Source of the DNA: Chara braunii
Taxonomy: Eukaryota > Streptophyta > Charophyceae > Charales > Characeae
DNA: 64,000 nucleotides
NCBI GenBank assembly: GCA_003427395.1
Contig: BFEA01000099.1
Location: 3,160,124-3,224,123 of the forward strand
Direction of reading: 5' to 3'
The notes under the pieces are model-generated. The model saw only the letters and a program-made list of their open reading frames with translations, had not been told where the DNA came from and did not search any database. This document shows positions 53,581-64,000 of the stretch, one piece after another. Position 1 is the stretch's first letter, and each line of letters opens with the position of its first letter. A program made the position numbers and the translations under genes.

Positions 53581-53862
53581 TTAATTAATATAATCCGGGA
53601 GCGGAGCGGGGCGGGGCGGGGCAGCGGGCTAGCGTGGGCGCGTGGCGTGCGCGCGTGCGGTGACCTTGGCCTTGGCGCTTGCGCGTGCGCGCTCGTGGTG
53701 GCGCCTGTTTTTTTCGCCTCGTATCACCTCCTGCAGGCGCCGCTTTTTCCTTGCGTTTTCAATGAAAAACACCCGAAAACAGCGAAAAAACCCGATGTCG
53801 AGTTTTGCTGTTCTCCTCAGCTGTACAGCTGTTCGGGGTGGTGGTTGGGAGCGGGGAACGTT

Positions 53863-53878
53863 CCCGCTCCGATACCAA
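53863..53878 (-). other. primer-binding site of inserted LTR element
   Basis: TTGGTATCGGAGCGGG on the minus strand directly abuts the small LTR end. Same initiator-Met type as element 1. Confidence 0.65.
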
Positions 53879-54194
53879 TGTAGCGGACCCACCAGCTGTG
53901 GTGCTCCGCTAGTGATAGAGATGGAGATGGAGGACGAAGGGGGGAGCAAGATGCACAACGCAGCTCCCCACGCAAGACTCCAGCGCACGTACTCCAAAAT
54001 GTGCAAGTGAAGAATGAGGACGAAAACAGACAACTGCTGGGGTATACCCCAGCGGACTGACAAGACTGGACTGGACTGGCTGATACCGATAGAGGTACCG
54101 GCCTGGACTGGACTGGATTGCCCCCGAATAGAACACAGGCCTGTGAGAACAGGCCAAGGGGCTGGTCTCACAGGCCAACTAGAGGTCCGCTACA
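53879..54194 (-). repeat. 316-bp LTR of inserted element
   Basis: Starts TGTAGCGGACC and ends GGTCCGCTACA (perfect 11-bp inverted ends, TG..CA), followed by a PBS. It interrupts the element 2 LTR at TTAT/ATAAG. No second copy in the window. Confidence 0.65.
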
Positions 54195-55472
54195 ATAAGG
54201 CAGAGGGCATGCGCAGTGCATCTCAGGCTAAAGATCCGGGACACTTTCCCGCTATCGTCATACCGATAGATCTAAACACTCTTCAAGTTGCATTCTCGAA
54301 TAAAATCCCAACAAAATTGCTCCTGCCAACGAGTTCAACTTTTAAGGCCGAAAAGAAATGGGAATCACCATCTCCTCTGATTTCGCCCTCGTGGCCGGTT
54401 GTGTGGCTCGATCAGTCGTCGGCGCCCCTCGGCTTCAGTCCGGGCTCGCCGAGCGAATTCCGAGGCTCGATAGGTCTGGTGCCGCCGGCATTTTTTGCAC
54501 GGTCTGCGGGGCCAATAGCGGGCTATGGAATTCCACGGCACCACTGTGAGTTGGTGATATGGAAGGAGGAGGTGGAAGGGAGGGAAACTGGTGGTAATAA
54601 CAACGAAGCCGGAGGATATGAAATATTGCGTGTTATAAGTATCCGGGTAGTCGGGGTCCCTGGGGTCGTTAGTTATGGCAAGATGAAAATCCCTTGCACA
54701 TAATCGGTCGTTTTCTGTTAGGCAGGGGAATTCCGGGATTCTCAAGTTCTTTCGCCGTCGGAGTTGTTCACCTTCTCAGTACTCGGTGTATTCCGGGTCC
54801 CTCAAACTCTCACGATCGGACATCCAAGAGGGAAATTCCGCCGCCATGTCCATTTAGAAAGTTTGTTCCTCTGCATCCTCATACGGAGCTCCGGGCTTAC
54901 TCACGCAGGCGGGCGCGTACGTAGCGACTCGGTTTCCTCGAGATCGAGGTCGTTCGCGAGCATGCACTTGGGGAATCGGCGGGGAGGTTCAACGGGTCGA
55001 TTGTATTCATCATGCATGCAGATATCATATCTCTGCGGCATCGGGTGAGATCAGATCATCACATATCATACATGTGTCCAAAGGAGGGGAGAGGGGGGGA
55101 AGGAGGAGAAGAAGAAGAAGAAAAGGATCGTCAACTTCTTATAGCACTCGTGTTGATCGAAAGTTAAACGACTAAACCAAAACATTCATAATGGAGCGTA
55201 TGACTCACGCAATTGAGCAGTAGACAGAGTCGAAATGGACATTGCAAAACAAGTTTTGAAAATTCGAAAAGGACGCTAATAAAAGGGGGCTCACATTCAT
55301 TCCATGTACTCATACAAAATACAAACGACAAGGAAAATCCGAGGCGATTTACAAGAGAAGTTCAAAAAGAAGGCCACGACAAAATCGGCCATATCCGGAC
55401 CCAAAATTACACAGATGGACAGAGGGAAGGAAAAAAACGACGAAAAGGACCTTATCCCGCACCCACACAACT

Positions 55473-55522
<50 letters not shown>

Positions 55523-56533
55523 CACTCTCGATGCGGGCAGTCCGTCTCCGCGCATCAACACAGAGTTATCACCCCACTTGGTTCGAGCATGCAAGCCAGG
55601 TTCGCCCGTGCGCCACAGTCCGTCGTGGCCCCGCACGTCAACCCCGCACACCCGACACCAGCTCGTCGGATCGCCCAACTCTCACACTCACTCACCTTTC
55701 AACTTGCTCGTTAGCCGATCCTCACTAATCGCGCTAACCTCGAAGATCTTAGAGAGCAAACTAATCGCGCTTGCGAAATTTATAGCATGCATGCCCACGC
55801 GAAAGGTATGGGATTAAACCCACATGGACAAGAAGAGAAGAGAGGAAGTGCCTACGTCTGCATGGCCAGGCCGCGGCGTGGGAGTCGTAGCCACACTCCA
55901 TGCATCAATCCGGTCATGCAGGCATTCAGGCCAATTAGAACGGAGCATGCGAGGCGAGGAAGAAGGACAAGGCAGACAAACACAAGGGAATCAAGAAAGA
56001 AGAAAGATACAGTTACAATCGCGTCCGCCAAAACAACAGTTACGCAGGATTAAGGGCATGATCCAGTCAGAGCCCAGTTCCCAGTGCAGCAAGATGCGCA
56101 AAGGCGTGGCACAACAAAATTCAGAGTACGTAAATTCTTATCCTAAGTCCTAATTGCAAAGGGAAATTCCGAAAAAGCAAAAAAGAAAAAAAAACAATTC
56201 CGCGAGCCCGCAGAGGCTCGACATCAGTTGAAAATTCAAAAATAATATTCCCGCGCGATGATCGCGCCAAAATTCTCAGTGCTCCCAACAGAACAAGAAA
56301 GAAGTTATGGTACAGTTATTTCTTGCGCTTGTCATGGTGCGACCACCCAACCATCAATGTGGTATTTTCCCGACATCGATTCGAGAACTCCCAACAGAAA
56401 ACAAAGAGAAACGAGGGCATCCATGCAACTAGCCCGCCCGACCCATCTTTCCACAGCCCACCCCTTCAGCCCGTCGCATTCCCCCAAGTATCTTCGCGCA
56501 GAAAGTCGCGCGATTACAGAAAATAGTTCGTCA
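54195..56533 (-). repeat. 5' LTR of element 2 (3' end truncated)
   Basis: Direct repeat of about 43708-45971. In sense, starts TGACGAACTATTTTCTG. The last ~190 bp and the native PBS are lost at the insertion. Has a TATA box at 55778-55784 and a (GA)n tract in sense (55473-55519). Confidence 0.85.
54365..54847 (-). pseudogene. LTR-embedded ORF (5' LTR, element 2)
   Basis: ATG 54847 (MAAEFPSWMSDRESLRDPEY), one TGA near 54775 replacing the Trp kept in the 3' LTR copy, then open to 54365: FPCLTENDRLCARDFHLAIT, SSGFVVITTSFPPFHLLLPY, TVVPW, YWPRRPCKKCRRHQTYRASE and an Arg-rich end. 160 codons. Each of the two LTR copies has its own, different lesions, so the parent frame was open. Confidence 0.65.
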
Positions 56534-56589
56534 CAGCTGTACATGTCACCACAGTCAAATGTCTGTTTTGTTCAACAAATTCAAATGTT

Positions 56590-56785
56590 AAGGGACGTTG
56601 GACCCGCTTTCCAGCAGGTGTTGCTCCCCACCAATAGATGGAGCCTTCCTAAGCATGCTAGTGGTGTCTGCTCCTACCAGCACCCCTAATATGATGGACT
56701 GCCGCTGCCAGCAATTATCGTTGGTGTGGCCCGTGGCCTCTACAACACCCTGGGCTTGTCTTGAAAAAAAAAGAAAAAAAAAAGG
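56590..56785 (+). repeat. SINE-like family B, longest copy
   Basis: GGGACGTTGGACCC, TTTCCAGCAGGT, CCCCACCAATAGATGGAGCC, GTGTCTGCTCCTACCAGCAC and an A-rich tail (56763-56784). Best template for defining the family. Confidence 0.6.
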
Positions 56786-58052
56786 TTGCTAGGCAGGTTT
56801 TCATACCTTTTTACTGCGCTTCTGGGAATTTTCTTTTTTCAGAAGCTTCTTTGAGATAATGGAGTGAGCAAATGGAACATTGGGCCATGTTTCCAGTTTT
56901 GCCGAAGCTAGGTAATGACCCCAGTATGTTCATCCGGGTTGAATTGTGAGGTCCCCGGCCTCGTCTGAAATTTTGTTATGGTAATAAAGATGGCCAACTT
57001 CTCAAAGAAAAAAAAAAAGAAAACCGAACAAGCAGCTAGCTCAACAATGTAGGTGGGACAAGGTCCTCGGTGACTGGCTTCCTCCCAAGCTCCTCACTGG
57101 GTGAGCTGCTGCGACTGGGGGCAAGTCCCACTAGCATTGCTCATGTTCCGGTAATGGGAACCTCCCTGTTGTGTGACACTCCTTGCCACCGTCGATTGTC
57201 ATGGATAGTAGGGCAATGCCATTCTCTTCATTTTCGCATTGGCTTATTGAGGCAGGCCGTGAACTTGGTGCTTCCCCATTGGCTGCACATGTTCACCTTC
57301 TTTTGTCGAAGGTGGTCTGCGAGTCCTCCTCTCTGGGACGGTGCACATCAAGCTAGAGAGGGGGACCGCCAGTCCCATTTCAGATACGGTGATCAACCAA
57401 AATAGAAAGGGAGAGGGCAAAAACCCTGCATCGCAAGATGGTCATTGTCTGTTCGATAAAGGAAAGCCTTCACCATCGGGTCTCTCTACACTGCTCTCCA
57501 AAGGTGGAATTCGACAATTAACTTTCCGCAAGAACATGGAAAGATGCATTTCCATATGTTTTGTCTTTTGCGAATGTCGAACTCAGTGCAGTTGGGCCCA
57601 TTAATTCATACCCCATACCCGGCGACGATGGGGGCAGCTTCCTCTGTGTTGTTGTTTTTTTATGTGTACTCCATGTGGAAGAAATGCAAGTGCGCCACAC
57701 AGCTGGAATATTTTTTTGCCCCACGGAGAAAATAAGACCACACAACACCGTCCGTCGTTGCAATGTGTCGCGTAGTTCTGAAGACAGTAACAGGAGCAAT
57801 GTTAGTGGGACTTGGCCCCCTGTCACACCATGTCCCCAAATCTCCCAAATCAGACATTCCTATTTTTTAGATTATGCGGATTTGCTACCACAGTGTGCCC
57901 CCCGCCGGTGCCCTGAAAATAATAGAAACTATGGCTATGTATATTGCCATGTTCTTACACAAGGTTCTTTCTCCCTCCTTGTAGATTTGGTAAGTGGTGC
58001 AGAGAGGCCCAAATATGTAGGGCACGGGGTTTTCTCGCGTTTCTCGGTATTG
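56786..58052. other. LINE 3' tail, MITE family A remnant, unassigned
   Basis: 56935-57015 carries the LINE 3' tail (GGGTTGAATTGTGAGGTCCC, AATAAAGATGG, A-rich end). 57520-57599 resembles MITE A reversed (AGAACATGGAAAGATGCATT, ATATGTTTTGTCTTTTGCG, end GGGCCC). No supported gene elsewhere. Confidence 0.45.
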
Positions 58053-58958
58053 TGACGAACTGTTTTCTGCAACCGCGCGATTTTCGGCGCAAGACTACTT
58101 GGGGGGTTGAATCAGGATGGCCTGGTGAATTGCATAGGTGCCCTTGCTTTCCTTGTTTTTCTTTCTAAATCGAGGCTAGGGTAATCTTGTGACGATTGGT
58201 AGTTGATATCGCCTTAGCGAGCACGAAGGATAACTGTGGACGTAGCTTCTTTCTTGTTCTGCTGTGGGAAATAAGAATTTTGGCGCGATCGTCACGCGGG
58301 AAAATCTTTTTGAATTTTCAACTGATGTCAAGCCCCGCAGGCTCTCGGAATTTGCTTCGTTCGGCCGCATCTCAATTTCTGTTTCACGACGCTTCTTGCT
58401 TGCACGTCTTGCCGCGTCAAAATTTGCGCTCTGACTTTTCCGCCCCTTAATCCTTACGTGTAACTGTAATTTTTGTTTTTATCGGGCATAATGCCAACTT
58501 TAATCCTCTCGTTCTTGATATTTTTTATGGTACTTCTTCCTCTGTCCTATTGGCCTGGACGCTTGCATGACCGGATCGATGTGTGGAGTGAGGCTACATC
58601 CCCCACGCCGTGGCTTGGCCATGCAGTCGTAGGCACTTCCTTCCTGCTTCTTCCTCCTACTCCTACACAATCCCGGGTATCGCACGCACACATGCATGCT
58701 ACAAATTTCACAAGCGCGATTAACTCGCTCTCTAAGAATTCTAAGAATTAGCGTGGTCGAGAGGATTGGCTAACGAGCAAGATTTGGAACGTGAGTAGAG
58801 AGTTGGGCGATCCGACGAGTTGGTGCTGGGCATGCGGGGTTGACATGGGGCCACGATGGACTGTGGCGCACGGGCGAACCTGGGTGGCCTGTTCGGACTA
58901 AGTGGGGTGACAACTCTGTGTGGGTGCGAGGCGACGGACTGCCCAAATCGGAATGAGA

Positions 58959-58999
<41 letters not shown>

Positions 59000-59091
59000 N
59001 NNNNNNNNNNNNNNNNNNNNNNNNNNNNNNNNNNNNNNNNNNNNNNNNNNNNNNNNNNNNNNNNNNNNNNNNNNNNNNNNNNNNNNNNNNN
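59000..59091. other. assembly gap in (GA)n/(G)n tract
   Basis: N run inside a GA microsatellite that changes to poly(G) on the right side. Confidence 0.95.
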
Positions 59092-59117
59092 GGGGGGGGG
59101 GGGGGGGGGGAGGAGGG

Positions 59118-59164
<47 letters not shown>

Positions 59165-59690
59165 GGGATGTGTTGCGGTGATGTTTCTTTTCCATCCTTC
59201 TGAGCAATTTTGGTATACGGCGTCATTCACCCTTGCCCTTTTTTATCAGCAACTCAAATTTTTCATTTGTTCTCCTCGGACCTTGATGAATGGTTTTCTT
59301 CCTCCACTTCCCTTCTCTATCTTTTTGAATCGGCAAATCTGATTGATTGGTTCCCGACGATCGAGCCTTATGTGATCTCGAGGCTGATTAGCCAAAGAAT
59401 CGTTGCATGGTCCCCGATTCCTTTTGTTTGTATGTAAGCTAGATGCGTGGATGGTAGGCATAATTTTGTCTGTGTATGAACTGGACAGGCATGCTAGACT
59501 ATTAGATAACCATCTCACTATAGGATGATCCATCTCGCGAACCATTGGTTTTCACCCATCTGATCGGAGGATAGGTCCCGCGCACACACGTGTAGGCTCG
59601 ACCAAAGACGATCGCTGCCTACACGTGCGTATGCGAAACCTGAACTTGACTAAATTCCCGAATGACTGGTTTTCCACTCCAACTTGCAGC

Positions 59691-60175
59691 ATGAATTTCG
59701 ACATTTCCTTTCGTGTCACAGACCGCGAATGTTTGAGGGACCGGGAATATTGGGAATACTCTTGTCTGTTTGCACGCCCTGGGCGAAACCTCCAGAATTT
59801 CCTTATTCGACAGGGAATGAACCTATTTGCGAGTGGGACCTCGACCAGGCTTTAGGACGTATCCCCCGTCTTCCCAGCTACTTGAGCCCATACATGATGT
59901 GTCACGTCGTCACGGAACCCAGGATTATTATCTTAGGGACTGAGTTTCCTCCCTATCACCGCATCCTGCCCTACCACTCCCTAATCGTCGTCACCTGGCT
60001 CGCAATCACCCCCTACTGACCCCAACCCCCGTGCTCGGAGTGCCTGCAGGATCTCGAATACCGAGCCTCCGACTTCATCCGACGAACTCGCTCGAACGAG
60101 GAACGACGGGCATGCAGCCTTCCGTTGAGATTGGTCGTGTCCGACTCCGAGACCTGCGACGTTCGGCGCATGTAG
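59691..60175 (+). pseudogene. LTR-embedded ORF (element 3)
   Basis: ATG 59691 (MNFDISFRVTDRECLRDREY), a frameshift near 59785, then CEWDLDQALGRI, IIILGTEFPPYHRILPYHSL, a TGA at 60017-60019, then PPCSECLQDLEYRASDFIRR and an end at TAG 60173-60175. Blocks and their order match elements 1 and 2: third independent lineage of the same protein. Confidence 0.6.
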
Positions 60176-61984
60176 GTTATCAACCAGCGAGATAGCCATA
60201 GCGTCCCGACGGTCCACTAGATATGAGTCCGACCCAAACAACGGAACCAATGGAGGAGGTGTCGAGCACATCGGTCTGACACTGCACAAGGCAACGCGGG
60301 ACCCTCCCGGTCGTGTCATGCAGGAGTTGGTATGTTCTTCGTCGCGATATATACATAGAGCTCCCACAAGACGCTCCGGTCCAGTGCGCCAGCCATACCT
60401 CTCGCGAGCCCCTATGATAGGATAGGGCCTACTCGAGGCACGACTTACCTCCACCTTGCGGGAGTTGTCACCTCCCTTCGGTGGGCGTATCCCCGCTGAG
60501 CTGCCAGTCCACAGTACGAAAGCTAATCAGCTGCAATCGCAGAGGTAGACCAGCCGAGGGCGTTTCTCGTTCGCTGTAGCATAGGGGGTACGTGCGGTAT
60601 TATGTCTCTATCGGACCCTCACGCGAACCTCCTTCTTGGTGGGTTGAGGTCCCAAGCGCGACTCGTCGTCGATCGACTAGGACGCATCCCACACACCACA
60701 CGTACACCACTTTAAAAAACATAAAAATAAAAACACACACTCATACACATACATATACAAAACGACAATGGACAAACAACGCGACAACACTCCTAGTCCC
60801 TTAGTAGCCATCTCATAACTCTTCGATACGGAAATCAGATAGGCGTCGCGCGCGAGACTTAGTATAAAACTGCCCGGACGCAAGGCTAACTCATATCGAC
60901 TCGCAATGAAAGTGTACGCAAGCGGTCGCAGTGATGGCGTACTATGTAGTAACCATACTAATGCGATCCTCGTTAATCTCGAGGGTCGCGTTCGACACTC
61001 AAATGTCGGCTAACACGTGCCTTGAGGAACTGATCTCTCGACACTGGACAACTGCCAAGTGCGGTTGAGAACCACACCCTCTTCTGCACCCTGCGGACAG
61101 TGCGGAGAGTGGGTGGTACACAGGTTCATACATATGGTGGCAATCGTCTCTTATCTCTCTGGAGACCAGCTCCATCATCTAGGGCCTGGAGAGGAATCAA
61201 GGGGTTTGACTTTGAGGACTGCCATGAACTACAACGTTCAACTATAAAACTCTAAAAAGAAAACAAAGGATATCAAAGGATCTCTCATTTCGCTCAAAAA
61301 AACATAATCTGTTTAACCTTTACACGTGTTCACAGTAGGTTGTGCGAAACACTCAAGACATAAATATAGAGGGTTATTAATATAGGACGATCACTTCTCA
61401 CAGTCATAGTTGGACTCCTTTCAGCCATATGTATATGTATGTGAGCGCAGGCAGTCAAATCCAAAGTCCGAATCACCAAAATATACATGCAATCACATCA
61501 AAGATTCAACCAAAAGTTCATGCACTACACGGGGTCAGCTCCAACCATTCTCTGCGCTCACACCCCTTGCTTTAGTCATACAAACCTCAACCTTAGCGCA
61601 CCCTCCCAGCAATAAAATACTCAGTATCTTTGTTAAATGGTCATTCAATAAAGTCCGGGTAAAAACACAATGAAATAGATCAAACTACAGGGCTAAAGCC
61701 TTTAGGTTGGGTGACAAGAGTGGATTGGAGTTGAATCGTAAACCGACGAATCAGCAACCGACATGTTATTAGTGATAACAGAAGGCGATCCTTGTAGGAT
61801 CGAGTTGAATCTAGTCCTGATCTCAAATCAAACGTCCAGACGGACCTGTAACACAAGAAAGGTCAATCCCAGGCTAAATCTATGAGTCCAAATCAAGCGT
61901 AATCTCCATATCACGATTTCACCAAGAGTCATTTTACTTAACTAATCCTGGGTCTACTCCTAAGTCAGTGCCTAATGAAAAGGT
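60176..61984. other. unassigned region
   Basis: No coding frame of note. A TATAAAA-type site (60861-60870, AGTATAAAACTGCCCGG) could be an LTR promoter; a CA-rich stretch lies at 60732-60765. Part may be the 3' end of the element 3 LTR. Confidence 0.3.
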
Positions 61985-62600
61985 ATTTGGCAGAATCCCC
62001 CCTATACAGAGTTGCCACCTGTCAAAAATACGATCTAACTCCTCTGAACTAAGAAAATTTCGGCAGCGTTTCCCATAGGGAAAGTGCCTTCGCATAATTT
62101 ATAATAACCCAAGTGTGAAAATAAAAATAATCCCTAACTCTGGAAAGTTAAAATTTGTCTAACTCTCTTAATTAATAAGAATTTTGGCATCACTTTCTTT
62201 AGAAAGCTAGACTTCCCAGATTTGTACTTATTTTGATCTCATTTTAGAATCAAGACATGAGTTCAACTAAAACAAAATTTAACTAACTCTTTATATTTGT
62301 AGAAATTTCAGCAGCGCTTCCCGTAGAGAAAGTGTTATTCCAAGATTTATATAGAGTTAAGTTCAGAATTAAAATGACTTTGACCTTTTAAGATCCAATT
62401 TTGCTTAACTCCCTAAATTAGCAAAAATTTGGGCCGCACAACCTTCAAAAGGGGAGACTCTCCAAATTTTTACTAAGTGACAAGTTGAACTTTGAAAGAA
62501 AGAATCTAACTAACTTCTTGGTTTTGTAAAAATTTTGGCAGCGCTTGCCGTAGAGAAAGTGGCTTACCAAAATTTATATAAAACCAAGTATAATAAATGA
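61985..62600. repeat. ~120-bp tandem array, 5 units
   Basis: Core AAATTTCGGCAGCGYTTCCC then TAGRGAAAGTG at about 62054, 62178, 62301, 62421 and 62528 (spacing 107-124 bp), each followed by ..AATTTATA and CTAACTC-type spacers. Units are diverged. The core matches the repeats at 52.04-52.36 kb. No coding frame; resembles the non-coding internal part of an LTR element. Confidence 0.65.
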
Positions 62601-62838
62601 TCTAAGAAAATGCAGAAATTGAAACTAACTCTTATGGCTCTAGCACGTGGCGAGCAACTAAAGCAACTACCTATCAAACTGAAACTTATACTAAGTAATA
62701 GTCGCACTCAGTCACATGCAGGTCAAACCACAAAGGTAAGTACTCTCACCAACCCCAAGTTACTTCACATAAGACAGTTCATGAATCTTCAGATAATTCA
62801 TCCCCTATACCCAACTTATATATGGCACAAGTGTTAGA

Positions 62839-63406
62839 CCATTCGACTTAGAAACAATGTCCAGCGTGGCTTAGGATATGCACGAATAGGTTGCACTACT
62901 ACTTTTCTCTTCTTTGGGCATTTGACTAGAGCATTCGGCTTGGAAACAATGCCTAGCCGCTCTGAACTGTTTAATATCAAAGATTTAATAACTTTCTGAC
63001 TTTGTTCTCAAAAGAAAAGCCAACATGGGTAGGGGACTGAACCATTCGGTTTGGAAACAATGTTCAACTTGCCCAGAATATTTCCAATTATACTCTGTAA
63101 TTTTCTCTTCTCTTCTTAGTGATATGGCTTAGTGCTGGACCATTCGGCTAAGAAAAAATGCCCAACTGTCAGTTCACATGCAAATATAAGTAAAATACTT
63201 TATTTTATACTCGGTTTACACTTATGTGCGTGGTTTTCATGCCAAACCATTCAACTTATAAAACAAGAAAACCCTTCACATCAGACAAAACCTCAAAAAA
63301 TAAACATAGCAACCAGGCCATTCAGCTTAGAAACAATGTCTGACCCTTCAGAAAACAGCCAAATAAACACAGCCTTGAGCCATTCAGCTTAAAAACAATG
63401 CCCAAC
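62839..63406. repeat. CCATTCGGCTTAGAAACAAT array, 7 units
   Basis: Core CCATTCRGCTTRGAAACAAT followed by GYCYARC at 62839, 62931, 63042, 63140, 63247, 63318 and 63380 (spacing 62-111 bp). The core is well conserved while spacers are not, so it is more like regularly spaced motifs than a simple tandem duplication. Confidence 0.75.
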
Positions 63407-64000
63407 CCTTGGTTGACCCGGTCAAACGCATGCGGTCTGCCTTCCTCCCACCTTCCCCTAGTTCATCCCTTAGTCTGTTATCAGTCAAAATAAAGGAAAA
63501 CTTAAACTTCACACATGCATTCTTTCCATTCAATCTGATTAATCATGAACAGAAAGCAAAAATTATAGGGGCAATCTCATGCATACATCAGTCAAACTAA
63601 AAGGAGATAAGCAAACATGGGTATAATGGGGTCGTACAGATAGAAAAGGATATACCTGATGATTTTCTGCATCCAGAACTCCTCCCGAGTTTCGGCAAAG
63701 TTCCCGCAATCGGTGGGCTGACTCCCCACAGAGTCTTGTTGCGGTCCTACGGGTTGCAATTCCGCCTGCCGCCTTCCTCTCAAAACCAGCAGACTTGACT
63801 TAGAGTAAGAAGGACAGAAGGAGATAGGTTGAGGCTCTCAGATACAAGAATGGTGTGCTCAGACTCGCGAGAGAGGGCCTTGATTCCTTGACTCGCTTGA
63901 GGGCCCCGCAATGATGGCCAATAATCGCAGCGGCCTCATCAAGCCGAAGTCAAACTGCTGAAACAGCCCCTCCTGATGAGCCTCCAAGTCGCAACAATAC
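63407..64000. other. unassigned right end
   Basis: No supported gene. A CTGATGAG near 63973 has no GAAAC partner within the window. Confidence 0.3.

Larger units (their letters stand above)
51641..53862 (-). mobile_element. internal region of a non-autonomous LTR element
   Basis: About 2.2 kb without coding potential, lying between truncated pol and an unrelated small LTR plus PBS. Contains telomere-like AAACCCTAG repeats (51808-51842), an AT-rich part with three TTYGGCAGCATTTCGTTACC-type repeats (about 52040, 52240, 52312), a purine-rich block (52440-52880) and poly(G)/(GA)n tracts (53281-53354). The left LTR of this inserted element was not found. Confidence 0.5.
43521..56533 (-). mobile_element. 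Ty3/gypsy LTR retrotransposon, element 2
   Basis: Minus-strand relative of element 1. Right (5') LTR 54195-56533, left (3') LTR 43521-45971, and between them RT/RNase H, PHD-integrase and accessory ORFs A, B and C in sense order with the original arrangement (no inversion). The gag-protease part is missing, replaced by an unrelated non-coding LTR-element remnant (51641-54194). Frameshifts and stops show it is dead. No clear target duplication. Confidence 0.9.
58053..60175 (+). mobile_element. LTR of a third related Ty3/gypsy element
   Basis: Starts TGACGAACTGTTTTCTG, then CGCGCGATTTTCGGCGCAAG, colinear with the sense strand of the element 2 LTRs (GGCGCGATC, TTTGAATTTTCAACTGATGT, GCATGCTACAAATTTCACAA with a TATA-to-TACA change near 58699). 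Holds a GA tract with an N gap (58956-59161) and the LTR ORF. No gag or pol follows, so it is a solo or truncated LTR; its 3' end is not determined. Confidence 0.75.

Noticed and set aside
62000-63420. CRISPR-like array
   Set aside because: Spacing varies from 62 to 124 bp, repeats are diverged, no cas genes, and the window is eukaryotic.
63970-64000. Hammerhead core CTGATGAG at the right end
   Set aside because: No GAAAC or pairing stems in the remaining sequence; window ends too soon.

Overview
The window looks like a piece of a large, repeat-saturated plant-lineage genome. Every recognisable coding stretch belongs to a mobile element and I found no convincing host gene. The inference of a streptophyte/charophyte alga (Chara-like) rests on three things: plant-type initiator-Met primer-binding sites in the LTR elements, plant-type zf-RVT LINEs, and a Penelope-like element with an N-terminal GIY-YIG domain, an arrangement known from the green lineage. 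The species itself is inference. Three N gaps and a Nextera adapter remnant (27918-27936) mark it as a draft short-read/mate-pair scaffold.

Layout. 0-2 kb: MITE copies, LINE debris and a GC-rich fold-back insert. 2.0-10.55 kb: a LINE with a twin-priming style inversion, later split by a complete ~5.9 kb Penelope-like element (4086-9946, minus strand) that has pseudo-LTRs, a 9-bp target duplication, ORF1 (zinc knuckle plus coiled coil), ORF2 (GIY-YIG then RT) and a hammerhead ribozyme in one pseudo-LTR. 11.16-24.84 kb: Ty3/gypsy element 1 (plus strand) with ~2.8 kb LTRs and an internal 2.45 kb inversion that breaks its 3' LTR. 25-29.4 kb: SINEs, a MITE with long inverted ends, an assembly gap with adapter, and a LINE C-terminal fragment. 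29.4-35 kb: a nearly full-length but decayed LINE (plus). 35-39.4 kb: SINE and LINE debris and nested MITEs. 39.39-40.93 kb: a hAT-type element nested in another. 41-43.5 kb: microsatellites and degenerate tandem repeats. 43.52-56.53 kb: Ty3/gypsy element 2 (minus strand), whose gag-protease region has been replaced by a non-autonomous LTR-element remnant. 58.05-60.2 kb: an LTR of a third, related element. 62.0-63.4 kb: two adjacent tandem-repeat arrays without coding potential.

Most interesting system. The two Ty3/gypsy elements are divergent members of one lineage with features that ordinary chromoviruses lack. The integrase is in its own segment after a shared TAA and begins with a PHD-type zinc finger. 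Integrase is followed by three accessory ORFs (A, B, C), with pol/A joined by a 4-nt ATGA overlap in both copies and A/B by another in element 2. A further ~160-180 aa protein with a conserved CxxC motif is encoded inside the LTR itself, in the element's sense direction, in all five LTR copies seen here. Conservation at protein level between diverged copies argues that these ORFs were functional. Both elements are now dead: in-frame stops, frameshifts, and loss of different integrase catalytic residues.
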